DNA of 64,000 nt, from contig NC_067202.1 of the NCBI RefSeq assembly GCF_000699445.3, positions 8,861,458-8,925,457 of the forward strand, read 5' to 3'. Origin of the DNA: Schistosoma haematobium (Eukaryota > Platyhelminthes > Trematoda > Strigeidida > Schistosomatidae). The notes beneath the pieces are model-generated. The model had not been told where the DNA came from, ran no database searches, and saw only the letters and a list, made by a program, of their open reading frames with translations. A program made the translations under genes and the position numbers. Below are positions 25,652 through 35,969 of this stretch, piece by piece. Within the stretch, counting starts at the first letter, position 1. Each line of letters begins with the position of its first letter.

Positions 25652-27186
25652 CTTACATGTCACACCTCGTGAAGAAGCATAGGCCGCCCACCATTATTCC
25701 CCATCGAACTCTACTGGGCAATACTTTCCAGCAGTCTTATTTGACGCCGGTTCTAACTTGGAATGCGTCTGTCAGCTATGTAATGAATTCCGAATGATGT
25801 TGACGATTTTCTCAGGTAGTAGGTCGTAGCTCTCCAAGTCTCAGCTCTGTACATTAGAACTGTCTTGATGTTCGTATTGAAGATTCTCACTTTGATATTG
25901 GTTAACAGTTGTTTTGGGTTCTATACGTTGTCCGACTGTAGGAATGCTACCTTTCCTTTGTCAATCCTTATCTTTACATCTGCTTTGAATTCTCCTTTCC
26001 CATCGATGATGCTACCCAGATAGGTGAAAGCTTCCATCTATTACAGAACTTGTCCATCAAGTGTAATTGTGTTGATGTTATCTGTGTTGTATTTGAGGGT
26101 CTTTGGTTTTCCATTGTGTATGTTGAGGCCTACTGATGCAGAGACTGCTGCTACACTGGTTGTCTTGACCTGCATTTGTTGGTGTGTATGGGTTAGAAGA
26201 GTTCGGTTAGGTCATCTGTGAAGTCCGAATAATCTAGCTGCGTCCAATCTGTCCACTGAACTCCGTGCTTCCCGTCAGAGGTGGATGTCTTCCTAATCCA
26301 GTCGACCACCAGAAGAAAGAGAGAGGGGGAGAGTAAGCAGCCTCGTCTGACACCGGTCCTCACTTAGAATGCATCTGTCAGCTGTCCTCTGTCTTATCAG
26401 TTACGAATAATGTTGACAATCTTCTCTGGAACTGCATAGTGTCGAAGAAGTTTCCATAATGTTCTTTTATCCACGCTGTCAAACGCCTTCTCATAGTCAA
26501 TCAAGTTGATGTTTAGTGACGATTTCCATTCAAATGATTGTTCACCGATGATCTGTAGTGTCGCTTTTTGGTCTGTTGCACTACCGATCCCAACAGAATT
26601 CAGTCTGTTGATCTCTTATTTAGGTGTCTACTGCATCTTTCATCCGGTTCAGCAACATTTTAATGATCCCGGATCCATGAGATTTCCATCCTATAAGTGT
26701 TTTTCCTGCTTCTTTGGACAGCATCAGTGCAACTCTCTGAGTGTGTGGAGCATCTTATTCTTCAAGATCAGAATAGAACAGAATCTCTCTCGAATCTAAT
26801 ATTTTCTATCCAACTTGGATTCAATGAGTTTCACTTATTTCGAGAATCACCAAGTTGTATTTCCTCATTTTGTAGCTATTTGATTGGTCCTCCCAGTCTC
26901 CCACATTGTCCGGACGTTCCATGTATTTACAAAAAATTGTTGCTCTGGTCGTTGGATGGGGCATTGTTCACGTGACTTCCAAAGAATCTCTGCTTTCATC
27001 ATGAGGTGTGATAGTTCTTCTAAATGAATATCCTTAAACTTGTAGGGCAGAGTTTAAATGGTTTTTTCTGGTTATCGTTTTTTTTGTAACAAGGTTGTTT
27101 TTTGCAGGTTGGGTTTGCTGATCCCATACCCAACCCTCCTTCTTTACTCGGGCTTGGAACTGACAGTAATTCTAGAAGAGCCACAG
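25652..27186 (-). mobile_element. RTE-like deletion derivative, copy 1
   Basis: Reading leftward from the 5' terminus near 27186: 5' leader, N-terminal endonuclease fragment, then a jump at about 26664 straight into the RT (the central 1.4 kb between the equivalents of 1131 and 2549 in the full element is missing), then the C-terminal domain, ending near 25652. Within the 3' part, 25735-25810 is a second, out-of-place piece of RT (its GTTCTAACTTGGAATGCG parallels 26358-26380), so the 3' third is rearranged. From 25829 to 27186 it is nearly identical to the copy at 36304-37662. Many stops; not coding. Confidence 0.85.
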
Positions 27187-27189
27187 TCG

Positions 27190-27850
27190 GAGTTCTATAT
27201 ATTTAGACTAACTGATTAATAATGGGTGCTCTGTATTTTCAAACCATAATGCTGAACGAATTTCATCGATCAGTTGCAATTTATGCATTAATCTAGGTGA
27301 ATTAACAGTTGATGTACAATGTTTGTGGCCTGATTTATAATAACCTATTTCTCCCAAATGAAACAATGATTTATAACAAAAACTATCCTTAGATAAAAAA
27401 ACTAGAGTGGTGACTGATTATTTTGAACATTAGTATTTTGACTAAAGGTTTATCAGTGAGAACATAGCTCTACTAATCAAGGCTTTAGCAACCTTCATGC
27501 ACTTTAGTCCTTAAATTTCTATGTATCATTTTCCTACATTCTCTTAGAAACCTATTTTTAATCATTTTGTAAACTCAAAAGTTACATTAAGATTGTCTAT
27601 TTTTCTTTCTTTCAGTAAATATTAGTTTGATTAGTAAAATTAAAGTACATATACAGATTTTCATACATTTCCAACATTATAATTGGTTTTGTTGTAAGCA
27701 TTTACCGAGAACTTATGAAATCAAGAAATTGATATTCTACAACTCATTTTTTCTGTAATGAAGATCTATCGAAAAAAAGATATGGTTTTTATCTGACTTA
27801 AATATCATTTATGTCTATATCGGTCAACGAAATATGAATACATTATAATT
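27190..27850. other. AT-rich non-coding stretch
   Basis: Nothing recognised between two RTE-derived pieces. Confidence 0.5.
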
Positions 27851-27854
27851 ATTC

Positions 27855-27992
27855 AAAACTCCGCCTAGAGCCCCTCTTGGGCTACTGCCGGTCCCAAGCC
27901 CGGTTAAAAGGGGAAGGTTGGGCATCGGGTTAGCGATCCCATCCCGTAGAAAACTAACTCGCTAAAAAACACTAGCCAGGAAAAATAATTCA
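27855..27992 (+). mobile_element. 5'-end-only fragment of the RTE-like element
   Basis: Starts at the family 5' terminus (ACTCCGCCTAGAGCCCC) and runs through the GC-rich leader to CACTAGCCAGGAAAAA, then stops before the ORF. Non-LTR copies usually lose the 5' end, so a solitary 5' end is unusual. Confidence 0.8.
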
Positions 27993-29968
27993 AACCATAA
28001 TGATTCAGATCCATTGGACTGAAAATAAAGATTAAATTATAAAGTTATGATTGCTTACTTATACTATATATTTATTTTAAAAGCTAGGGTTTGTTGAATA
28101 CTATGACTAAGATAAACAATGAGGAAAAGACATTGAGATGACCCAATATTAAATCTGAATAAATAAAATTATCAATCATCTTTTCAATTATTGAACATAA
28201 TTTCATAAACAAGTACATATTCTCATTATGATCCATGTTATCAATCATCACTTCTCCATTATCAATACTTCATTTTTGGAATTCATAAATAACGAGTTCA
28301 GGTATCACAATGAACAATAATCCAACTAAGGGTAACATCCCAATGTTATTGTATTGTGATGAGGATAATAAATTCATCTTACTACTGTATTTTAAATAAC
28401 ATTCATTGTGACTTTTAACTGACTCTGAAAAGAATGAATTGTAAAATCAGTAAACAACTGAAAAGTGGCTAGACTAAGAAAACATGAACAATTGATCGGA
28501 ATAAATAACCTAATTCTTTAAAAAAAATATGAGAGTTATAGTTACTAAACACAAAGACAGCATGATAAATTTGGTACTAGAGTCAAGTAAATAATGACTG
28601 TGAAAACAATATTGTTAAATGAAGCTCAAATATAGTCTTCATTCCCGCTATTCAACAAATGATTAAATGAAACTGTTATCATTTAATATGATTCGACAGT
28701 ACAGAAAAACATGAAATCACAGTTTAAGAAGTAATTTGCTTTTTATAGATGTAAAGGATAAAGGTTATGACTTTCTGTCTACGTTAACACTGAAATATCG
28801 CTGTAAATTTATTAGAAATGGGAATATGTTTGATTGTCCTTTTACAGCTATAGACATGCTTGTATTTAAGCCCGACTTCAGTTCTAGTAAGATATGAGAA
28901 TTAATTACCTCACCATCGAACAAGACTTTATCTTTAATTATTCTAGTGCTTGAAAAAAGGGTCTGAGTTTGACGTTAGAATCATAAATCCGTAAACTTGA
29001 CTAGAAATCCTAGGTCAGACTCCATAAACCTAAGTTAATCAGGAGGTAATTAGCTTTCGTTAGTATGGTATCAGCTTTACATCATCTAAATGTAAAGTAC
29101 TTCAGTAAAATTGGCAACAGCTTGTATTTTCAATTGTCCTTAAAAGTGGGGGATCAGAAATAGTCGGATTGATTAACCCGGAAAGTTCTTATAATGAAAA
29201 CCGTGGACACATACGCCAATCTCAACTGAGAAAGTTATGCAGCAATGTTGGCTTTGATGACTTGGGTACATTTTCACTACCAAATATTGTCTATTGACAC
29301 ATAAACTAATTGAAAGAAGCGGAGAAGCTCTCAGTTTACAAACTGGTACTGTGGGATAAAAGATAGTTTTATTGGATCAACATATAGGGGTGTACGATTT
29401 TTATCCTTATTTCCACTAGCATATTTAGAATATTTAGTCTTATTTTACATCCATTCTTATGCTTTACTTTAAGATTCCCAATTCATTTTAATCGACATTT
29501 CTCACGGCAACTTTCTAATATCAAGGTTATGTACTTAAGCATATACAAAAACTAGCATTAGAATATTCCTAGAGGATGATCAAGAGATAAGAATACAGAA
29601 CGAAAATACATCTCATTATACGGTTGTAAAGAATAACTTTAAAATCAATCTAAACAATATTCATGTGTGTAACATAAACAATTTTTGGTGGATTCACCCA
29701 GTCAATGATATTTAAATTAAACGTAATGAAAGTAAACCACTTAATTAAATTAAAAATTTGTACTAGATAAAATAATTATATGTTTAAAAAAATATCCCTC
29801 TTAGTAGTTTGGTTTTGATTCAGATGGGTAGAGGATGGAGAGAAATCCAAGACTATTACAAGACATAATATTGCATATTACTCAAAAATGGATAAAGAAA
29901 CTAATTGTTGACTGAATCTCATAAAATAATAAATACTGGTTTATTGAAGATGTTACTGGAGTAAAAAA
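27993..29968. other. AT-rich non-coding stretch
   Basis: No gene or repeat recognised. Confidence 0.5.
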
Positions 29969-29981
29969 TTCTTATGATCTT

Positions 29982-30300
29982 TCGATAATGCAATGAGAAG
30001 ACGTAGTTTATCAGAATTATGTGATATATTTGCGCAATACATTTCGTACAATCTGATCACACATATACTTGTTAAGAACATTTATATATGAAAATTAAAA
30101 GGTCAACTAGACAGGTTAAGGGTAAGTCATAACAAAGGAAAAATATTAAAGTACACAAAAACAAATGTGATTACCACTCTGGATAGTAAATCGGTACTAC
30201 CAGGATAGGCTAATTGTAAGCACAAATTGTTTTTGAACACATAAAGGGGGTCTTCTCATTGCATTATCGAAATTTATCAAAGGGACTAATTGTTTTAAAT
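29982..30300. mobile_element. unclassified insertion with flanking 13-bp direct repeats and internal inverted repeats
   Basis: TTCTTATGATCTT occurs at 29969-29981 and again at 30301-30313, framing a 319-bp insert. Within it CGATAATGCAATGAGAAGAC (29983-30002) has an exact reverse complement at 30250-30269. Part of the insert has a diverged relative at 25390-25560. The long flanking repeat suggests target-primed insertion (non-LTR or Penelope-like) more than a cut-and-paste transposon. Confidence 0.55.
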
Positions 30301-30313
30301 TTCTTATGATCTT

Positions 30314-31650
30314 GTCAAAAAACCTACGTATTCTACTGCCTTAATTACATGTAATTCTCTTCTTTTGGTGTCATTACACAGTAATGTTTCTATGGTTTCT
30401 TAATCTTATCGGTTCTTTTTTACTAGTGTTTATAAGCTGAGTAGTTGATATCTAGTTACAAGTATACTATTTGAAGAAATTCATGTAAATTCAATTATCA
30501 TTGAAGATTAAGAAGTAGTGAATAGTTTTGAAAATGCAGTGATATTCAGTAAGATGCTAACATGAGATCGTATTGTCTCTATTGATTTGGCCACTAATCC
30601 TACTTACCACCTGTTATAAAACCATATTTCATTGTAACACAATCGGTCGAATAAGAGAAATGGTGTGATGTTTCCCCAGTTCATTCTGATTGGTAAAATA
30701 AGTCGTACTATAAAAATGAATCTCCATCGCTATAAAATATCTAAGTTCTTTCTGAAAAGTTTTGTTTCAGTCTTGATCGTCGTGGTACACTTTTTGATTA
30801 GTTGGTCGCTATAAATTAAACTATTACGATCGTGTAAGTACCATAACGAAAACATAATCTTCAAAGTACATTTGAATTAAATACTGCACAGCAAACCTAC
30901 GAATAATGAGCTAATTAATGAATGAAGTAAATTAATCAGAATCTATAGTCTATTGAGTAGCAAGGAAAGTTTAGATAAGTCTATAGTACTAGGTATTGTA
31001 CGGCAGACAAGAATTTAATAGTTAACTTTATCAATATAAGCAACTTAAGAATCAAGTGAAATTGGTACACTGTTAACTTCAGAAGGTGATTTAGCCGAAT
31101 TAATTTATCAAGAGATCTAATCACTGAAGTATAATGTGTTATTCCTGTAATAAGATTCATTATGTCCCCATCTCAGACGGCTGATTTTGTAGTGTCATTA
31201 TAAATAAATATTTACAAGAGAACTACGACGTCCATATATTCACTGTCGTAGAGATGTATTAGATCTTGCATTCCTGTCTTTTAATAATATTTAGAATACT
31301 AAGGTGACAAGTCATCAATGGTTAACGGAAGTTGAACCATTTTCTTTTATTCAATGTACCGATCTCAACACAATCACGAAATACACAACTCGACACACTT
31401 GACACAAGGGAACCAACAGAAAAGAAGCAAAGGATTGGAAAAACCAGAGAAAAAGGCAGGGGGAGAGATGAATAGAGAATACGATATTAGATCAACAACA
31501 AAAGCCTCTGTGCAATTGATACTTGATAGTTAATGGGTTTGTGCATTAGTAGTACAGAGCTGAAGATGAAGAAAACATCATATCAAAAACACTTCCACTC
31601 TTATACTTTTAAGATGACTATCATATAGGATTTCTCATCCAGTTGTTCAG
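30314..31650. other. AT-rich non-coding stretch
   Basis: Nothing recognised. Confidence 0.5.
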
Positions 31651-31654
31651 ATAC

Positions 31655-31785
31655 TCAAAGCATAAATACAAAGTCCTAGGTTCAATCTGTGTTCGGGTCG
31701 TGGATGCGCACTGTTGAGAAGTCGAATAATAGGAAGGAACAGTTGTCCAGTGCTTTCTGGTTTTAAATGAGTGTTTATTTGAAAT
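31655..31785 (+). repeat. hammerhead-type SINE remnant, + strand
   Basis: CCTAGGTTCAATCTGTGTTC (B-box-like), GTCGTGGATGCGCACTGTTG, a mutated hammerhead core (GTTGAGAAGTC ... AGGAAGGAAC) and CCAGTGCTTTCTGGTTTTA follow the family order on the + strand. Confidence 0.6.
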
Positions 31786-31879
31786 CACTCAGTGTCGCAA
31801 TTTATAAATTCAAGTTTATCCGTAAAAACAAGGACGAGAGAAACCTATATCATGATGTTAATTGATCAATCATATTTCC

Positions 31880-32040
31880 CTCCCGGGTTTCATGTTACTT
31901 GGCACTCGTCAGCAAGGTGTACCTGTAAGCTTGAGGGGACTGGTGCTCCCTGAAGGATTCGATCCCGTGTCACCCAGCTTCACAGTTAGAGATGTTACCA
32001 CTGAGCTATCAGGGCCGCGACCAGCCTCCTGTAGGTTTGA
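31880..32040 (-). repeat. tRNA-derived SINE-like repeat with A and B boxes
   Basis: On the - strand GATAGCTCAGTGGTAAC (A-box region, + coordinates 31994-32010) is followed by GTGAAGCTGGGTGACACGGG and the B-box GGATCGAATCC (31955-31965). A partial acceptor-like pairing CCCTGA/TCAGGG exists. The T-stem does not pair well, so I read it as a SINE head and not a working tRNA gene. The stretch 31883-31953 is shared with 17225-17310. Confidence 0.65.
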
Positions 32041-32044
32041 GATG

Positions 32045-33305
32045 TAATCCCAGTGCTAACCTCTATAAATATTGTATTTGATTTCTTTACTATTTTCCGT
32101 TGTATCACTACCTTGGCAAACATGTTTAGTTTCACAAGTTTTGCTTGCAAAATAAACTAAGTTACATGGTAACAAAAAGTAGTACATCCTAGCGGCCAAT
32201 CAATAATAAGGCACATAAATGCAATGGAGTTGTAATGTCAACAGTGATGATGTTGATTTAGGGACAAAAATTAAAAAAAAATAGTAGTCGGTATAGGCGT
32301 CCTACTTGTCATGAACGGTATGATAGACAGGTCATGGTGGTGCGCGAAAATTCGGAAGATCAATATTTCTAATGTTAGCTGTTTGTATCACAATCTTGAA
32401 ACATTAGGCTTTATCTGTCTATTTAAATAAACCAATCAAATCCTATCGTCCACTAACATACGAGCTGAAATTCGTCAAGCTTGCAACATGATTGGCCTAT
32501 CCGTAAACCAGACTTCGGTTGTAGGGGTAATACCAGTGTTAAGCGTTTTCATGCTATAGATGTTTTTTGTCGACCGGACCTGCACTTTTTATGCAATCGG
32601 ATATTCTGACTCGAGACTTTTTAGTAAGTACAATTAATAGTAACATGGCATTCTTCGTACATAAGTAGATATAGACGTCCCTACAAAACTGTGATTCCCA
32701 GTGTAAAATTAATTTGATAGCCATTTTACAGTTAACATAGATTTGAACATACTTTTTAACGCAGATCAGGACCATCAGATGAAGTATAGAAATAAAATGG
32801 CATTCGCGGATATTTCAGTATCATTTGAAAGTTTTCTGTAGTTCACACTTTAAATTGTCCCATAGTTGAACAAGTGCCTTGTTTGATTTATGGCGAACAC
32901 ATTCTTTTCAAAGGGCAACTGAGTTAAAACCCAGTTGTCATTACTTTATTTGTAATCCACAGGTTATGAAACAATCCAAGATGAATTTCAGGGCAAGTAT
33001 TCAGAGGATTTAAAACAAAAAATGACCACAATATATGACGAACTACTTGTGCTAGTACATAGAAATCGGGCGGTTTTAACCTAACTGTTTGTCATCAGTA
33101 TAGGGTTGTGGAGACTGTCAAGTTTTTATCGGAATCATGAGTCGATCAATAATAGGTCACCATGACCTTAATTATGGATTATTACTAGGATGCTTATGCT
33201 CATGGATCATTCTAAAAGTTTGTCTATCAAAATCATTCTGACGCAAAGTCCTCCGAAACTCAATATGAATTTTATTTTGTTGGTGCCATAAGTAGAAAGT
33301 CAACG
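32045..33305. other. non-coding stretch
   Basis: No gene or element recognised. Confidence 0.5.
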
Positions 33306-33307
33306 TT

Positions 33308-33540
33308 TTTTTAACCAGGTTATTTTCTACGGAGTGAGGTTGCTGATCATATGCCCAACCCTCCTTTACACGGACTTGGAACTGGCAGTAACCCTAGACC
33401 TACAGGCAGAGCAGATATTAAAAGGGTGAATAACCACTGGGAAGGATTGCCCAATAGAGTCCGATGGAGAATGTTGGTGGGCGGCCCATGCTCCTCTATG
33501 AGGAGTAACAGGCGTAAGTATAAGTACAAGGTAAAAGCAG
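33308..33540 (+). mobile_element. 5'-inverted RTE-like copy (twin-priming-like)
   Basis: 33308 to about 33408 is the family 5' leader in reverse orientation (compare 2960-3088). It is joined directly at the 5' terminus to the 3' end in forward orientation (33410-33540). The forward part encodes [20 protein letters not shown] and ends in a GTAAGTATAAGTA tail. This order, inverted 5' piece then direct 3' piece, is the product expected when two primers copy the same RNA during insertion. Confidence 0.8.
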
Positions 33541-34880
33541 GCCAACTTAGTACGTAGTCTGCAACTTAATGGGTCGTTCGGTTCATCCCATAAAGTCTTG
33601 TATGTCAATCAGAATTTATCTGATTCCCTAAGATAGATTGAAAAATGTAATCTTGGACCCTGCAAATACCAGAGCATTACACCTCAATATTACACAGGTA
33701 AAATAAATGTGGCCTATTATTTTTGTCTGAAGTGACCTTGATTAGCACATGAACATTTACAAAAGAATCCTCAACAATGAATAGGTGCCCAAACAGTGAA
33801 TGGATTTAAACAACTGGTCATTTTCCTCAACATCTACACTTTGATATACAACTACCAGAAGGTTTAAGTTTCTTTTCAATCCACAAGTATTTCGTTCAGA
33901 TGCCATGTGAATCAAATACATTTATTTGTATTTCAATATATTAGTTTTCTTCCATTCACAGGAAAAGTATGTGATGTGCTGGGTGACTCAGGCGAACTTG
34001 AGATCCGTTCGGAAACCAAATTTCGTAGCACGATTCGGAGAACTAGCATCTAATCAATGGATTCCTGGTTTGAGTTCGATGATAATGTGGACTTTCCGGA
34101 GATATCTATACGGTATAAATGAGTCAGAGAAACTAATCTGATTTCTGTAAACCGAGACATTTGGGACGGAAATAAACTGCAATTTATTTTGATAAGTTTT
34201 GTTTCACAGGTTTAGGACTTGAATTCTTTCAGACATGAGTGATGCTTACTTCAAACCAACGAAGAACTGGTTTGTAATTACCAAGATTTTGTCAGAACTA
34301 GTAAATTGTACTGGATTCTGTTATTGTCTTAAAAGAGAGAGAGCCGAAGGTGCATTTTCAGGAATCATAAGTTATAATTTGTGATGGGTTAACTTTGTAC
34401 AGTTCAGAAGTTGAAGAAAACACTTATTTCATTCTATTACAAATTCGAGTTATAGTAGTTTAGTATTTAATGTTGGAATTATGGTCAGAACTTATGGCCC
34501 GAATCGTGAATGTCCACGTAATTTTGACTTTCTGACTTATTTTTTTACGAGGGCAGATTTTCCAACGCCAGTCCAGGTTCCATTAGAGATAGGCGATCGT
34601 AAAAATATTTAAATGATCATTTCAACATCTCTAAAAGAACTTCACCAGGAACATGCAGGATAAACATTCTACTGAAACTATCAATATGTAGTGACGCTAG
34701 TCAGAACGATTTACTATACTACTAGTCTACATATTTAAATTGAAAATCCACCCTTTTAATCTTGGTATTGCCAATATGATTTGCTAGAATCTATACAAGA
34801 ATGATACCAAAATAAATCCAAAAACTAAAACCTATTTCAAATGGTCTATTAGGTTTCCGAAAAAGAGGATCTCATAGACT
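33541..34880. other. non-coding stretch
   Basis: A + strand frame at 33926-34141 has no supporting splice context or recognisable domain. Nothing else seen. Confidence 0.45.
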
Positions 34881-34883
34881 TAC

Positions 34884-35074
34884 CCCAGTCAAATACTCCA
34901 AGGTGATTTTTCTCTAAATATCCTTTTAGAGCACGCTTACAAACGCTTGATAAGTGAGTTACATGTGGATTGAGAGTCATTTCCGATCTGTCTTCTCCAA
35001 TTATTTTGCTTTGGTCTAAGCAGCCAATCATAAAAATGTACAAATCAAGGTTACCGTTTCGTGAATCAGCCAAC
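34884..35074 (-). CDS. isolated internal exon of an unrecognised gene
   Basis: A 191-bp open segment on the - strand. It is preceded by a good acceptor (branch-like CTAAT, TCTATCTTGCAG at the 35075 side) and followed by a strong donor (GACTGGG then GTAAGT from 34883 down). One base precedes the first full codon and one base is left at the end. The peptide begins LADSRNGNLDLYIFMIGCLD, continues with a polar stretch and HVTHLSSVCKRALKGYL, and ends LGVFDWG. It has a host-like codon look and no match to any transposon protein I know. I do not recognise the family. No companion exon was found within the window on the same strand, so flanking introns would be long. It could also be a decayed gene fragment. 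Confidence 0.5.
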
Positions 35075-35079
35075 CTGCA

Positions 35080-35965
35080 AGATAGAATGTTTGTCTATAA
35101 TTAGGTCAACCTATCGAGCCACCTTAATCTAGGGTTGTAGGTCATATTAAATTACGTGCTTACATTTCATGTCTGGCTAGTCTTATGAAGACTAGGCCGG
35201 ATATAAACAAGTGAGACAGTCCTTATTTTATTCAGTGGACGTATAAAAGTACATTTTTACCACTACCAATAGGAGGATAACACTACTTTATTGCTTATGT
35301 ACCCAGGCTTTGATAAAACAGTAACTGAGTTTAATTCCATCATAATTACAAGAAAAACCTGCTTTGTTTTGGTGTTAACATGTCTTTACAACAGGATTTT
35401 GATTAAACATGTTGTTTCCAGAATGTTACACTACACAATGTAATGATATAAAAGTGAAATTTCACCTTTATATATTCGCCAGTCTACTTACAGTTATTCT
35501 TGACAGTATCAGTGATTGTAGAGGTATACCATTTTGCTGAATGTTTAATGTACTAGTTTCCAAATTACTTAACACTAAAGACATTTGTACTCATTCAGGT
35601 TAGGCCAAGGATAACTGAGGTATATATGTCAAGCAAGGTCGGACAGGTTATATGGTGTCTGAAGTTCACGTGACCAGGTTTGGGTGGGCTATTGCAAATA
35701 GATTACGTGCCTAAACAGACTCACCTAGATAAGTTTTAGATATAATTATTCTAATTTTAGCAACAGGGTTCCCATGTAGTCTTGGTCTTTTCCACATAGC
35801 CTATATAGTTGGTACGAAATGTTTAAACTAATATGTTGGAATCCTTTAGTTTACTTTTCGAACCTCAATCAATTTGTATTATATCACAATTTCCATTCAG
35901 TATCACCACTGACATATTGCTTCGCTTTCGACTTTATTGGACTGGTTTTCACACTAAATAGCACT
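35080..35965. other. non-coding stretch
   Basis: Nothing recognised on either strand. Confidence 0.5.
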
Positions 35966-35969
35966 TGCT

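Noticed and set aside
26506..26975. Two + strand frames repeated identically at 36982-37451, looking like a conserved gene pair
   Set aside because: They are antisense to the RTE deletion derivatives. Their identity reflects the near-identical element copies, not protein conservation.
31955..32010. Functional tRNA gene on the - strand
   Set aside because: A and B boxes are present but the T-stem does not pair and the repeat continues on both sides, so a SINE head is more likely.
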